From positions 62,001 to 126,000 of the forward strand of contig REBU01000061.1 in the NCBI GenBank assembly GCA_007692585.1: 64,000 bases of DNA, written 5' to 3'. Of this stretch, positions 1-8,331 are shown piece after piece. Source of the stretch: Paracoccaceae bacterium. GTDB taxonomy: Bacteria > Pseudomonadota > Alphaproteobacteria > Rhodobacterales > Rhodobacteraceae. Under the pieces are notes generated by a model. It made no database searches. It had not been told where the DNA came from and saw nothing but the letters and a program-made list of their open reading frames with translations. The translations under genes were made by a program, and so were the position numbers. Position 1 is the stretch's first letter. Each line of letters starts with the position of its first letter.

Positions 1-373
1 ATGCGAACGGGTCGCGCGCGTGCATCTTTGGCAGTTCGAGGCGTTCCATGGCAAGGCCCCGGCGCTGGTCCGTGCTCTGGCTGGGCTACCCGACGAGATT
101 GCGCTGAACGAACCGCCAGAACATCCGGGCTGGACCTATCTGATCGGCCCTTCGGCGCGCGCGCTGACCTCGCTACCAAGAGTGATGCGCCACAATCCCG
201 AGCTGAGCGCGAAAGATGCGCTGCGCCGGGCCATGCGCCGCTATCCCAAATCCTCCGCCTATCCCGGTCCGCAGCCCTTCACCCATGCTCAGATTGCAGC
301 ATCGGGCCGTCGCTACGCGCAGGATCTGGCGGCGATCGCCGATCTGCCGGGCGTGACCTGTTTGCAGCCCTGA
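1..373 (+). CDS. C-terminal part of an unrecognised protein (5' end outside window)
   Basis: The frame is open from the first base of the window and stops at TGA 371-373, so only the last 123 or so residues are visible. The fragment is soluble-looking, rich in Ala, Arg and Pro, has no membrane segment, and ends in the residues LPGVTCLQP. An internal ATG at 20 could be read as a start, but the frame is equally coding-like upstream of it, so a gene cut by the window edge is more likely. I do not recognise the family. It lies 88 bp upstream of secE on the same strand, with a candidate promoter in between, so it is probably not co-transcribed obligatorily with secE. Confidence 0.6.
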   Translation, partial: CERVARVHLWQFEAFHGKAPALVRALAGLPDEIALNEPPEHPGWTYLIGPSARALTSLPRVMRHNPELSAKDALRRAMRRYPKSSAYPGPQPFTHAQIAASGRRYAQDLAAIADLPGVTCLQP

Positions 374-407
374 GCCCGCGTGATTGCGTGCATTGCGCAA
401 ATGCGGC

Positions 408-436
408 TTGAAACCGGGGCGGGGGCTGCGTATGTC
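408..436 (+). promoter_or_regulatory. candidate sigma-70 promoter for secE
   Basis: A TTGAAA hexamer at 408-413 is followed after 17 nt by TATGTC at 431-436. The spacing is ideal; the -35 is close to consensus and the -10 is weaker. It would start transcription about 20 nt before the secE start codon. This is read by eye, without transcript data. Confidence 0.4.
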
Positions 437-461
437 AGCGCTCAGGATAAGGATGATTGCG

Positions 462-659
462 ATGGCCAAAACCAACCCCTTCCAGTTCATGCAGCAAGTG
501 CGCGCCGAGACCGCGAAGGTCACATGGCCGAACCGCCGTGAGGTGGTGGTCACCACGATCATGGTGCTGATCATGGCCACGCTGACGGCGATCTTCTTCT
601 TTTTCGTTGATTTCCTGATCCGCACCGGATTGGTAACGACCTTGGGCTTTTTCAATTAA
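462..659 (+). CDS. secE: Preprotein translocase subunit SecE
   Basis: This is the small essential subunit that clamps the SecY channel in the inner membrane. The 65-residue product has the single-TM bacterial SecE layout: an amphipathic segment with the conserved motif KVTWPNRREV at about residues 20-29, then one long hydrophobic helix (about 31-57). I chose ATG 462 (MAKTNPF) because it has an AAGGAT ribosome-binding site about 10 nt upstream and matches the family N-terminus; in-frame ATGs at 384, 432 and 453 would add an unlikely basic extension. nusG follows, as in most bacteria, but a strong hairpin terminator lies in the 182-bp gap. Confidence 0.95.
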   Translation: MAKTNPFQFMQQVRAETAKVTWPNRREVVVTTIMVLIMATLTAIFFFFVDFLIRTGLVTTLGFFN

Positions 660-722
660 CGCTGCAGGGCGAACGGTGCAGGGCTTGAAACCCGCGCAGA
701 CGCACTGTAAAGCATCGGCCAA

Positions 723-752
723 AGCGCACCGACTCGGTGCGCTGTTTGTTTT
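723..752 (+). terminator. Rho-independent terminator or attenuator between secE and nusG
   Basis: AGCGCACCGA at 723-732 is followed one base later by its exact reverse complement at 734-743, then GTTTGTTTT. The effective hairpin is a 9-bp stem with a 3-nt loop and a U-rich tail. It would end or attenuate secE transcripts about 90 nt before nusG, so nusG may have its own promoter. Confidence 0.75.
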
Positions 753-841
753 GACCTTCTGACAGGGGTGGCCTCCGCCGGAATCATCACTGTCAGGCCG
801 GAAGCGCGGGTTTCCGGGAAAAGAGCAGGAAGAGTAGAGAC

Positions 842-1375
842 ATGGCCAAGCGCTGGTATTCGGTAAGCGTGCTGTCGAATTTCGAGAAGAAAGTGGCAGA
901 GGCCATTCGCACGGCTGTTTCCGAGGCTGGTCTGGAAGAGCAGATCGAAGAAGTGCTGGTGCCCACGGAAGATGTGATCGAAGTGCGGCGCGGCAAGAAA
1001 GTGACCTCTGAGCGTCGTTTCATGCCTGGCTATGTGCTGGTGCGCATGGAAATGAATGCGAAGGGCTATCACCTGATCAACTCGATCAATCGCGTTACCG
1101 GGTTTCTGGGCGCGCAGGGCAAGCCGATGCCGATGCGCGACGAGGAAGTGAATGCGATCCTCAATCGAGTGCAAGAGGGCGAAGAAGCCCCGCGCACGCT
1201 GATCCATTTCGAGGTCGGCGAGCAGGTGAAAGTCAATGACGGCCCATTCGAGGGCTTCTCGGGCACAGTCGAGGATGTCGATGACGCCGCCGCCCGCTTG
1301 AAGGTGATGGTATCGATTTTTGGCCGGGCCACCCCGGTCGATCTGGAATTCACGCAGGTGTCGAAAGACATCTGA
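842..1375 (+). CDS. nusG: Transcription termination/antitermination factor NusG
   Basis: NusG binds RNA polymerase and couples transcription to Rho and to the ribosome. The 177-residue product has the full two-domain layout: an N-terminal NGN domain beginning KRWYSVSVLSNFEKKVAE, with the conserved FMPGYVLVRM at about residues 60-69, and a C-terminal KOW domain with GEQVKVNDGPFEGFSGTVEDV at about 121-141. The length is normal. ATG 842 is preceded by a purine-rich stretch (AGGAAGAGTAGAGAC). rplK follows 114 bp downstream, the usual bacterial order. Confidence 0.97.
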   Translation: MAKRWYSVSVLSNFEKKVAEAIRTAVSEAGLEEQIEEVLVPTEDVIEVRRGKKVTSERRFMPGYVLVRMEMNAKGYHLINSINRVTGFLGAQGKPMPMRDEEVNAILNRVQEGEEAPRTLIHFEVGEQVKVNDGPFEGFSGTVEDVDDAAARLKVMVSIFGRATPVDLEFTQVSKDI

Positions 1376-1489
1376 CGTGATCTGCGTGGGAGGCAGGCCG
1401 GGCGCGCCCGGTCCTTGCCGAACCACTAAACCGCAACGACCCCCGCGCTCGCGTGCGCAACGGGGTGAGGTGAAAGAAGGAGAGGCCAG

Positions 1490-1942
1490 ATGGCCAAGAA
1501 AGTAATCGGGCAGCTCAAGCTGCAAATCCCGGCGGGCAAAGCCACCCCGTCCCCACCCGTCGGCCCCGCTTTGGGTCAGCGCGGCATCAACATCATGATG
1601 TTCACCAAGGAATTCAACGCCCGCACCGCTGAAATGGAGCCGGGCTCGCCGATTCCCACCGTGATCACCTATTATCAGGACAAATCCTTCACGATGGATC
1701 TCAAGACGCCACCGGCGTCGTGGTATCTGAAGCGTGCAGCCGGCCTTAAGCCACAGGGCAAGCGCAACCGGGCGCGTGGTTCGGAATTGCCGGGCCGCAA
1801 GGTTGCGGGTACCGTCACGACCAAGCAGGTGCGCGAGATCGCGGAAGCGAAGATGAAAGACCTCAACGCGACCACCATTGAGGGCGCGATGGAGATCATC
1901 GCAGGCAGCGCAAAGTCCTGCGGCATCGAAGTGAAAGGGTAA
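1490..1942 (+). CDS. rplK: 50S ribosomal protein L11
   Basis: L11 forms the GTPase-associated centre on 23S rRNA. The 150-residue product keeps the N-terminal proline-rich motif [17 protein letters not shown] and the C-terminal RNA-binding helices [15 protein letters not shown]. It is some 8-9 residues longer than the common 141-142-residue form because of a basic, glycine-rich insertion ([20 protein letters not shown], about residues 84-103) between the two domains. ATG 1490 has a GAAGGAGAGG ribosome-binding site. The stop is 4 bp before rplA, so the two are co-transcribed, and L1 is the expected autoregulator of this pair. Confidence 0.97.
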   Translation: MAKKVIGQLKLQIPAGKATPSPPVGPALGQRGINIMMFTKEFNARTAEMEPGSPIPTVITYYQDKSFTMDLKTPPASWYLKRAAGLKPQGKRNRARGSELPGRKVAGTVTTKQVREIAEAKMKDLNATTIEGAMEIIAGSAKSCGIEVKG

Positions 1943-1946
1943 GGTC

Positions 1947-2645
1947 ATGGCAAAGCACGGAAAACGTATCACGGCCGCCCGCGACGCCTTTGGCGCCAAG
2001 GAAAACCTCAGTGTCGAGGATGCAGTGGCGCTGGTGAAATCCTCGGCCACGGCGAAATTCGATGAAACCGTTGAAGTGGCGATGAATCTGGGTGTCGACC
2101 CCCGCCACGCGGACCAGATGGTGCGCGGTGTGGTGACGCTGCCGAACGGCACGGGCAAGACTGTGCGCGTCGCAGTCTTCGCACGTGGTCCCAAGGCGGA
2201 TGAAGCCAAGGCGGCCGGTGCCGATATTGTCGGGGCCGAAGATCTGATGGAAACCATCCAGTCGGGCAAGATCGAGTTCGACCGTTGCATCGCAACGCCG
2301 GACATGATGCCGATTGTGGGCCGTCTGGGCAAGATTCTCGGGCCGCGCAACCTGATGCCGAACCCGAAAGTCGGGACCGTGACGATGGATGTGGCCGAGG
2401 CTGTCAACAGCGCCAAGGGTGGCCAGGTTCAGTTCAAGGTCGAAAAGGCCGGGATCATCCACGCAGGCATCGGCAAAGTGTCCTTCGATGAAGCAAAACT
2501 GGCTGAAAACCTGCGTGCTTTCGTTGATGCAGTGGCAAAGTCGCGGCCTTCGGGGGCGAAAGGTGCCTATCTGAAAAAAGTCTCCGTCAGCTCCTCGATG
2601 GGGCCGGGCGTGTCCGTGGATGTCACGAGCGCAACGCAGGGCTGA
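1947..2645 (+). CDS. rplA: 50S ribosomal protein L1
   Basis: L1 forms the mobile L1 stalk near the E site and, in many bacteria, represses its own rplKA mRNA. The 232-residue product is full length, with the signature region [17 protein letters not shown] at about residues 127-143 and the conserved end [12 protein letters not shown]. It starts 4 bp after the rplK stop. A strong terminator follows directly, and rplJ-rplL-rpoB-rpoC, which normally follow in this order, are absent from this strand; the next gene is an unrelated one on the minus strand. Confidence 0.97.
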   Translation: MAKHGKRITAARDAFGAKENLSVEDAVALVKSSATAKFDETVEVAMNLGVDPRHADQMVRGVVTLPNGTGKTVRVAVFARGPKADEAKAAGADIVGAEDLMETIQSGKIEFDRCIATPDMMPIVGRLGKILGPRNLMPNPKVGTVTMDVAEAVNSAKGGQVQFKVEKAGIIHAGIGKVSFDEAKLAENLRAFVDAVAKSRPSGAKGAYLKKVSVSSSMGPGVSVDVTSATQG

Positions 2646-2664
2646 GGCTTACGCGAAATTATGG

Positions 2665-2692
2665 AAGGGCGACCCGATTGGGTCGCCCTTTT
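2665..2692 (+). terminator. Rho-independent terminator of the rplKA operon
   Basis: AAGGGCGACCC (2665-2675), a GATT loop, then GGGTCGCCCTT (2680-2690) with extra Ts. The 11-bp perfect stem begins 20 nt after the rplA stop codon. Confidence 0.9.
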
Positions 2693-3101
2693 GCATGGGA
2701 AATGTGTTACTTCAGGTGAGCAGCACCGGTGTTGCGGATATGCTCAAGCGCGTGGATCTGAAATCCCTGTCCGCAACCAGCATATCGCTGTTCAGGCGTA
2801 TGTGCCGCGAACATTGAGGCTGCGCCGCCACTGGCTGTGGGTGTCACATCGCTAGGCAGGGTTTCGGACGTGATTGCCGACAACACCAAGCCCGCTTCAG
2901 ACTCCAGATGCGGCGCTCATATCCTTGCTCCGATGTTTTGCCCAACCAGCCAACACGTCGCGGTACAGTGACTGGCCTGCCGGTGATCCGTCGCACGAAA
3001 ACCCGTGATGCCGCCCGCACGGTCGCAAAATGCCTGACACCTGACAGCGTGGGTTTAAATGCCCCTTGGCACGCATCCCCGTCGCGACAGCCCTGCGCGT
3101 G
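2693..3101. other. gene-free junction between rplA and ynjB
   Basis: About 410 bp between the rplA terminator and the convergent ynjB-type gene. Short open frames exist on both strands (for example 2620-2817 plus, 2707-2889 minus), but none has a ribosome-binding site or a recognisable product. Local composition is less GC-rich and less codon-structured than its surroundings, as expected of decayed or non-coding DNA. Two clusters seem to end early here: rplKA lacks rplJL, and ynjB lacks its permease and ATPase genes. Confidence 0.5.
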
Positions 3102-4313
3102 TTATCGCGACGTCCCATAACGCGTGGTCCAGTCCTTGGCGATGGTCGTCATCCAGGACGGGTGCGGTTCCTTGAGGCCGGTGCCCATCTCGTCGGGAGC
3201 AAGTGTCGCGATGCCCAGCTCCAGCGCATCGAAGCGGGCGCGGTCCTCAGGTGTCAGCAAATGCAGGCCCAGCACTGTCTGGAAGCCAAGGATTGCAGGG
3301 TCCTGCGCGCGGGCCTGAATCTCGGGGTCGAGAATCAGGTTGGTGAGCAGCAATGCGCCTTCCTTGTTGGCCGCGTTATAGGGGATCGAGAGATAGGAGG
3401 AATTGGCCAGTGTGCCCTCGTCAAAGACGAAGGTGCGCACGCTGTCTTGCAATTCGCCATCTGCAATCGCGGCAGAGGCGCGGCCGGGGTTGAAGGAAAA
3501 AGCAATGTCGATCTCGCCATCAGCGAGAAGCTGGCCGAGCGCGGGCTCATTGGCCGGATAGGCGCGGCCCTGTCGCCAGAGATTGGGCGTGATTTCGTCC
3601 AGAAATTCCCAGAGCGGCGCGGTGACTGTTGCGTAGTCGGTGTCCTCGACTGGCCCCATCAACACGGACGGGTCGTCAAGGACTCCGTAAAGCGCTTGTT
3701 TCAGAAAGCTCGTGCCCAGAAAATCAGGTGGCTGGGGATAGGTGAAGCGGCCCGGATTTTCAGCAATCCACGCGCGCAGCGCACCCAGCGAGCGTGGTGG
3801 TTCAGGCAGGGTCGCACTGTCATGCTCGAACACCATCTGGAACATCGCCCAAGGGCTGCCATAGCCCTCGACGGGCAGGGTGAAATCCACCAGCACGGCA
3901 GGGTTGGCTTCAGTATCGACCAGCGTCCAGTTCGGCAGGTCTTCGGCGAAGGGGCCAAAGAGCAGATCCTGTTCGCGCATGGCGGCGAAATTCGCGCCAT
4001 TGATCCAGATCACATCGACGGCACCGCCGCTGTCGCGCGCGGCCTGTCGCTCGACGATGACGCGGGTGACAGCATCGGCGGTATCGGCCAGCCGGACGTG
4101 TTCCAGCGTCACACCGTAGCGCGCCTGCAGATCATCACCGACCGAGGCGATGAAGGCATTGATGCGCGGATCGCCGCCCCATGCGTGCCAATAGACAGTC
4201 TGGCCACGCGCGGCTTCCGTCACGCTGGGCCAGTCGAGAGGCAGGGCGACTTCCGCGGCCAGCGGGGCGCTCAGGGTGGCAAGAAGGGCAGGAGCAGTCA
4301 GCATGAGGCGCAT
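3102..4313 (-). CDS. YnjB-type ABC transporter substrate-binding protein
   Basis: This is a periplasmic solute-binding protein of the YnjB family (COG4134; thiamine or polyamine-like ligand suspected, not proven). The 403-residue product starts MRLMLTAPALLATLSAPLAAEVALP, a Sec signal peptide cut near residue 20. Family signatures follow: VYWHAWGGDPRINAF, DVIWINGANFAAM with LLFGPFAEDLPN, and GYGSPWAMFQMV. I chose ATG 4313 because longer in-frame starts (to 4436) add an unrelated basic segment before the signal peptide. YnjB is normally followed by the permease ynjC and ATPase ynjD; neither is here, so it is an orphan unless the partners lie elsewhere. Confidence 0.85.
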   Translation of the reverse strand: MRLMLTAPALLATLSAPLAAEVALPLDWPSVTEAARGQTVYWHAWGGDPRINAFIASVGDDLQARYGVTLEHVRLADTADAVTRVIVERQAARDSGGAVDVIWINGANFAAMREQDLLFGPFAEDLPNWTLVDTEANPAVLVDFTLPVEGYGSPWAMFQMVFEHDSATLPEPPRSLGALRAWIAENPGRFTYPQPPDFLGTSFLKQALYGVLDDPSVLMGPVEDTDYATVTAPLWEFLDEITPNLWRQGRAYPANEPALGQLLADGEIDIAFSFNPGRASAAIADGELQDSVRTFVFDEGTLANSSYLSIPYNAANKEGALLLTNLILDPEIQARAQDPAILGFQTVLGLHLLTPEDRARFDALELGIATLAPDEMGTGLKEPHPSWMTTIAKDWTTRYGTSR

Positions 4314-4445
4314 GGTCGATCTCTTTTCCGGTTCTGTCAGTCTGTGTTCGCGTGCGAGAGGCAATTTGTTACGTCTGCTCAGGCATAGGGCAAGGACTGG
4401 TGCGTAAATTTCATGGATTTGGCGCTTTTGCCGCATCTGGCGCGT

Positions 4446-5000
4446 TCACTCCAGTGCGGCGCTCAACTGCGTCTCCAGCGCATCGATCGTGTCCACGCTC
4501 TCAAAGAAGTCGCGCAGTGACGGGGCTGCAAATCCCTGCGCGATCACGTGATCGACCAGCGCCAGAAGCGGCTGCCAGAATCCGTCGATATCAAGCAGGA
4601 AAACCGGCTTCGTATGCAGCCCGATCTGGCGCCACGTCAGCACTTCGAAGAATTCATCAAGCGTGCCCGCGCCGCCCGGCAGCACAACGATTGCGTCTGA
4701 GTTGGTGAACATCACTTTCTTGCGCTCATGCATCGTCTCGGTCACGACCAGTGTCCCGAGATCAAGCCGCCCGACTTCCAGCGTCATCAGATGGGTGGGG
4801 ATCACGCCGAAGACTGCAGCGCCCGCCTGCTGTGCGCTGCGCGCGACTTCGCCCATGATGCCGATGTCGCCTGCGCCATAGACCAGCCGCCAGCCACGAT
4901 GCGCGATCAGCGCGCCGGTTGCTCGGGCGGCCTGCGCATAGGCCGGACTGATCCCGGCGCGCGAGCCGCAGAACACACATACAGAAGGGGGAATGGCCAT
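4446..5000 (-). CDS. LOG-family nucleotide 5'-monophosphate phosphoribohydrolase
   Basis: Lonely-guy (LOG) proteins cleave nucleoside 5'-monophosphates (cytokinin ribotides in plants) to free base and ribose 5-phosphate. The 184-residue product has the Rossmann-like start SVCVFCGSRAG, the GDIGIMG glycine loop and the diagnostic PGGAGTLDEFFE motif at about residues 108-119, followed by W and Q residues typical of the group (TWRQIGLHTKP). The length is normal. The start, ATG at 5000, is preceded on the minus strand by little more than a weak purine stretch. The physiological substrate in bacteria is uncertain. Confidence 0.88.
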   Translation of the reverse strand: MAIPPSVCVFCGSRAGISPAYAQAARATGALIAHRGWRLVYGAGDIGIMGEVARSAQQAGAAVFGVIPTHLMTLEVGRLDLGTLVVTETMHERKKVMFTNSDAIVVLPGGAGTLDEFFEVLTWRQIGLHTKPVFLLDIDGFWQPLLALVDHVIAQGFAAPSLRDFFESVDTIDALETQLSAALE

Positions 5001-5104
5001 TATGTCGCCTGGATGAAATTGCTTTGCCTCTGGGTAACGGGATTGCTACCCTGACGCAAGTCGCGCCGCCTGCCAGCGCACGGCTTCGTGCCCGGGGATT
5101 GAAA

Positions 5105-6301
5105 ATGCTGAAATACCTGCCGAAAGACACGCTTGCGCAATGGGCGCTCGGATCTGTCGTGGTAGCAGGCGCCGCGAGCGTCGCTTATGTCTTGATATTC
5201 TCAGAAAGCGCGCCTGAGCTGTCTGCGCCAGAGTTCGGCCTTGTTGAGCCCTTGGCCCTCAGCGCACCCGAGGCCGAGGATTCGCCGGAGATGCAGATCG
5301 CGCTTGCTGCCCCGTTGCTTGACCTTGCTCCGCGCTTCGATCTGGTCCGGGTGACCGATCTGGGCGATGTGCTGATTGCAGGCCAGGCCCCCGCGCGCAG
5401 TGCCATCTCGGCGCTGATCGATGAAGATCCGGTGGCGCAATCCATCAGCTCCGCCGAGGGCGAGTTCGTGCTGATGTTCGTTATCGATACAAGCCCGGTG
5501 CCAAGGGTGCTGGAGCTGGAAGTCCGCCTGCCCGGCGGGGAACGTGTGCGTTCGCTCGACACGCTGATGCTGGCGCCGCGCAGCGATATGCTGGCGCAGA
5601 CTGTCGATGGAGAGATCACACCACGCAGTATGGGCCGCCCGGTCGATGTCGCACCGCTCTTTCCGCAGGCACAGGCCCCGGAACGCCCTGCCGCGCTGCC
5701 GCAGGACGCGTTGGCCGAACCGCCTGAGGCAGCCTCTGCGCCAGCGCCGCAGATTGAACCGCGCGCAGCGCCGACGGCGATCCTGATGCGGGCGGATGGC
5801 TCGGTGCAAAATCTGGGGCCCGCGCCGGGTCTTGATCCTCAGGGTCGTAATGTTTCGATTGATGCGATCAGCTATACCGCGCAGGGCGAGGTGTCACTGA
5901 CAGGCCGCACTGCGTCGGGTTCATCGGATATCCAGATCTATATCGACAACCAGCCGATCCTGCGCGCGCGGGCCGCGCCGGATGGCAACTGGCAGGCACA
6001 GCTCGACGGGATCGAGCGTGGTGTCTATCGCCTGCGGGTCGATGAAATAGATGACCAGGCGCAGGTCACATCCCGCGCCGAGATCCCATTCGCGCGTGAG
6101 ACCCCGGAAATCGCCGCCGAAGCGGCGCGTCCGCAAGCTTTGATCGTGCAGCCGGGAAATACGCTCTGGGGGATGTCTGAGGCGCGTTTCGGTGATGGGC
6201 GGCGCTACATGCGCATTTTCGACGCTAATCGCGACCAGATCCGCAATCCCGACCTGATCTTTCCGGGGCAGGTGATCGTTCTGCCCGAAGATGAGCCATA
6301 G
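5105..6301 (+). CDS. Membrane-anchored LysM-domain protein
   Basis: The 398-residue product has one N-terminal membrane helix (about residues 12-32, ALGSVVVAGAASVAYVLIF), a long Ala/Pro/Glu-rich periplasmic region, an Ig-like segment (about 255-320, with LTGRTASGSSDIQIYIDNQP) and a C-terminal LysM module (about 345-396: VQPGNTLWGMSEARFGDG ... NPDLIFPGQVIVLP). LysM binds the glycan strands of peptidoglycan, so the protein probably bridges inner membrane and cell wall. Proteins of this plan (COG1652) are common in Rhodobacterales, but their role is unknown. ATG 5105 was chosen because upstream codons to 5024 lack a signal or membrane start. It is followed 65 bp later by the ABC exporter. Confidence 0.85.
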   Translation: MLKYLPKDTLAQWALGSVVVAGAASVAYVLIFSESAPELSAPEFGLVEPLALSAPEAEDSPEMQIALAAPLLDLAPRFDLVRVTDLGDVLIAGQAPARSAISALIDEDPVAQSISSAEGEFVLMFVIDTSPVPRVLELEVRLPGGERVRSLDTLMLAPRSDMLAQTVDGEITPRSMGRPVDVAPLFPQAQAPERPAALPQDALAEPPEAASAPAPQIEPRAAPTAILMRADGSVQNLGPAPGLDPQGRNVSIDAISYTAQGEVSLTGRTASGSSDIQIYIDNQPILRARAAPDGNWQAQLDGIERGVYRLRVDEIDDQAQVTSRAEIPFARETPEIAAEAARPQALIVQPGNTLWGMSEARFGDGRRYMRIFDANRDQIRNPDLIFPGQVIVLPEDEP

Positions 6302-6366
6302 TGGGGGCTCTGGTCTTTCTGCGGCGCTGAACATAAGTTACGCGCGCAGCAGAAGAAAGCCTCAGA

Positions 6367-8193
6367 ATGACCGCGATTGACCCGGCCCGGAACGGCCAGA
6401 CGACTCCTACAGCCGCGCAGGAACGTGCCAGCGGTTGGCGCACGGTCCAGCGCGTGGTGCCCTATCTCTGGCCTGCCGCCCAGGCTTGGGTGCGCCAACG
6501 TGTCGTGCTTGCGTTGATCATGCTGGTTTTGGCCAAGATCGTCGCAGTGGGCACACCGTTTTTCTACAAAGCCGCCGTGGATGCGCTGGCGGGCGAGGGG
6601 GCGGCCTGGGTGTTGGCTGTTGGTGCGGTCGGGCTGACAGTGGCCTACGGCGTCGCGCGGCTGATGGAGATCGGCTTTCAGGAATTGCGCAATGTACTGT
6701 TCACGCGTGTCGGTCAGCGCGCGCTGCGCCAGCTGGCGCTGGAGACTTTCGAGCATATTCACCGGCTCAGCCTGCGCTACCATATCACGCGCAAGACCGG
6801 GGGACTGAGCCGGATCATCGAGCGCGGTGTGAAGGGCGTGGATTTCCTGCTGCGTTTCCTGCTGTTCTCGATCTTTCCGCTGATCCTGCAGCTCCTGATG
6901 ATTGCTGTGATTTTCTTCTGGCTGTTTGACGTGTGGTATCTGGTGGCCGTGGTGGTGACGATCAGCATCTATGTGTGGTTCACATTCCGCGTGACGGAAT
7001 GGCGGGTGACCCAGCGCCGGATCATGAACCAGCAGGATACCGACGCCAATCAGAAGGCGATCGACAGCCTGCTGAATTTCGAGACGGTGAAGTATTTCAA
7101 CGCCGAGACCATGGAAGCGCGGCGCTATGACAGTGCGATGGCGCAATATGAGGATGCGGCGGTCAAGACCAATCACTCGCTGGCATTTCTCAATTTCGGG
7201 CAGGCACTGTTGATCACCACGGGGCTGGTGGTGGTGATGGTGCTGGCGGCGATGGGGGTGCAGCGTGGCGAACTGACTGTGGGCGATTTCGTGATGGTCA
7301 ATGCCTATATGATCCAGATTACCATGCCGTTGAATTTCCTCGGCACGGTCTATCGCGAGATCCGTCAGGCGCTGGTCGATATGGCCGAGATGTTCGATCT
7401 CCTGGACCAGCCGCCGGATGTGCGCGATGCGCCCGATGCGCCCGCGCTGCAAGTCGCTGCCGGTGAAGTCACCTTCGACAGTGTGGCCTTCGGCTATGAC
7501 GCCGCGCGCCCGATCCTGAAGGGGATCGATCTGGCGGTGAAGGGGGGCGAGACAGTTGCGATCGTCGGGCCGTCGGGTTCGGGGAAATCGACCATCGGGC
7601 GGTTGCTGTTTCGCTTCTATGATGTGACGGGCGGTGCGATTCGCATTGACGGGCAGGACTTGCGCAATGTGACGCAATCGAGCGTCCATGACGCCATCGG
7701 TGTCGTGCCGCAGGACACGGTGCTGTTCAACGACACAATCGCCTATAACATCGCTTATGGGCGCGAGGGAGCCAGTCGCGACGAGATCGAGGCGGCCGCG
7801 AAAGCCGCGCGCATCCATGATTTCATCCTGTCGCTGCCCGAAGGCTATGATACGGCCGTGGGCGAGCGTGGGCTGAAGCTGTCAGGGGGTGAGAAGCAAC
7901 GTGTGGGGATTGCCCGGACGCTTCTGAAAGACCCGCCGATCCTGCTGCTCGACGAGGCGACGAGCGCGCTGGATACGCAGACCGAGCAGAGCATTCAGGA
8001 CAGCCTGCGCGCGATGGGGCAGGGGCGGACAGTGCTGATGATCGCGCACAGGCTCTCGACCGTTGTCGATGCGGATCGGATCGTGGTTCTGGAAGATGGG
8101 CATATCATCGAGGAAGGCCGCCACGAGGCGCTGGTGGCGCAGGGCGGGCGCTACGCGGCAATGTGGGCGCGGCAGAGTATCGATGCCGAGTGA
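6367..8193 (+). CDS. ABC exporter of the Atm1/HMT type (ABCB7-like)
   Basis: The 608-residue half-transporter fuses a six-helix membrane domain (about residues 35-330) to an ATPase domain. Visible ATPase motifs: Walker A GPSGSGKST near 401, Q-loop VVPQDTVLFNDTI, signature LSGGEKQRVGIART, Walker B ILLLDEATSALD and switch His in MIAHRLST. The N-terminal VVPYLWP and the sequence around YFNAETMEARRYD are characteristic of the Atm1 family, which exports glutathione-based compounds linked to Fe-S cluster assembly and heavy-metal tolerance. It works as a homodimer in the inner membrane. No Fe-S or metal genes lie beside it, so the substrate assignment rests on family alone. Confidence 0.93.
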   Translation: MTAIDPARNGQTTPTAAQERASGWRTVQRVVPYLWPAAQAWVRQRVVLALIMLVLAKIVAVGTPFFYKAAVDALAGEGAAWVLAVGAVGLTVAYGVARLMEIGFQELRNVLFTRVGQRALRQLALETFEHIHRLSLRYHITRKTGGLSRIIERGVKGVDFLLRFLLFSIFPLILQLLMIAVIFFWLFDVWYLVAVVVTISIYVWFTFRVTEWRVTQRRIMNQQDTDANQKAIDSLLNFETVKYFNAETMEARRYDSAMAQYEDAAVKTNHSLAFLNFGQALLITTGLVVVMVLAAMGVQRGELTVGDFVMVNAYMIQITMPLNFLGTVYREIRQALVDMAEMFDLLDQPPDVRDAPDAPALQVAAGEVTFDSVAFGYDAARPILKGIDLAVKGGETVAIVGPSGSGKSTIGRLLFRFYDVTGGAIRIDGQDLRNVTQSSVHDAIGVVPQDTVLFNDTIAYNIAYGREGASRDEIEAAAKAARIHDFILSLPEGYDTAVGERGLKLSGGEKQRVGIARTLLKDPPILLLDEATSALDTQTEQSIQDSLRAMGQGRTVLMIAHRLSTVVDADRIVVLEDGHIIEEGRHEALVAQGGRYAAMWARQSIDAE

Positions 8194-8331
8194 GCGCGTG
8201 TTCTCGGGCGCAAGCGCCCCGCCTTTGGCACCCCTATGGCTGTTGGGCTGTTTGCGCTGCTGTCGGGCCGGGGGTGCGCGCGGCCGGGCGCGCCCGGCGC
8301 TTGCGCGCGGGCGGGCTGTGCCGGTGGGGTG

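Noticed and set aside
374-461. tRNA-Trp expected upstream of secE in some relatives
   Set aside because: No cloverleaf can be folded from this stretch.
656-2416. Long open frame on the minus strand across nusG-rplK-rplA
   Set aside because: It is antisense to well-conserved genes; long antisense frames are common in GC-rich DNA. No ribosome-binding site or recognisable domain.
3066-4388. 440-codon plus-strand frame opposite the YnjB-type gene
   Set aside because: Shadow of the minus-strand gene, which has a signal peptide and family motifs.
6205-7818. 537-codon minus-strand frame under the ABC exporter
   Set aside because: Antisense to a clearly conserved gene, His/Arg/Gln-rich composition typical of shadows.
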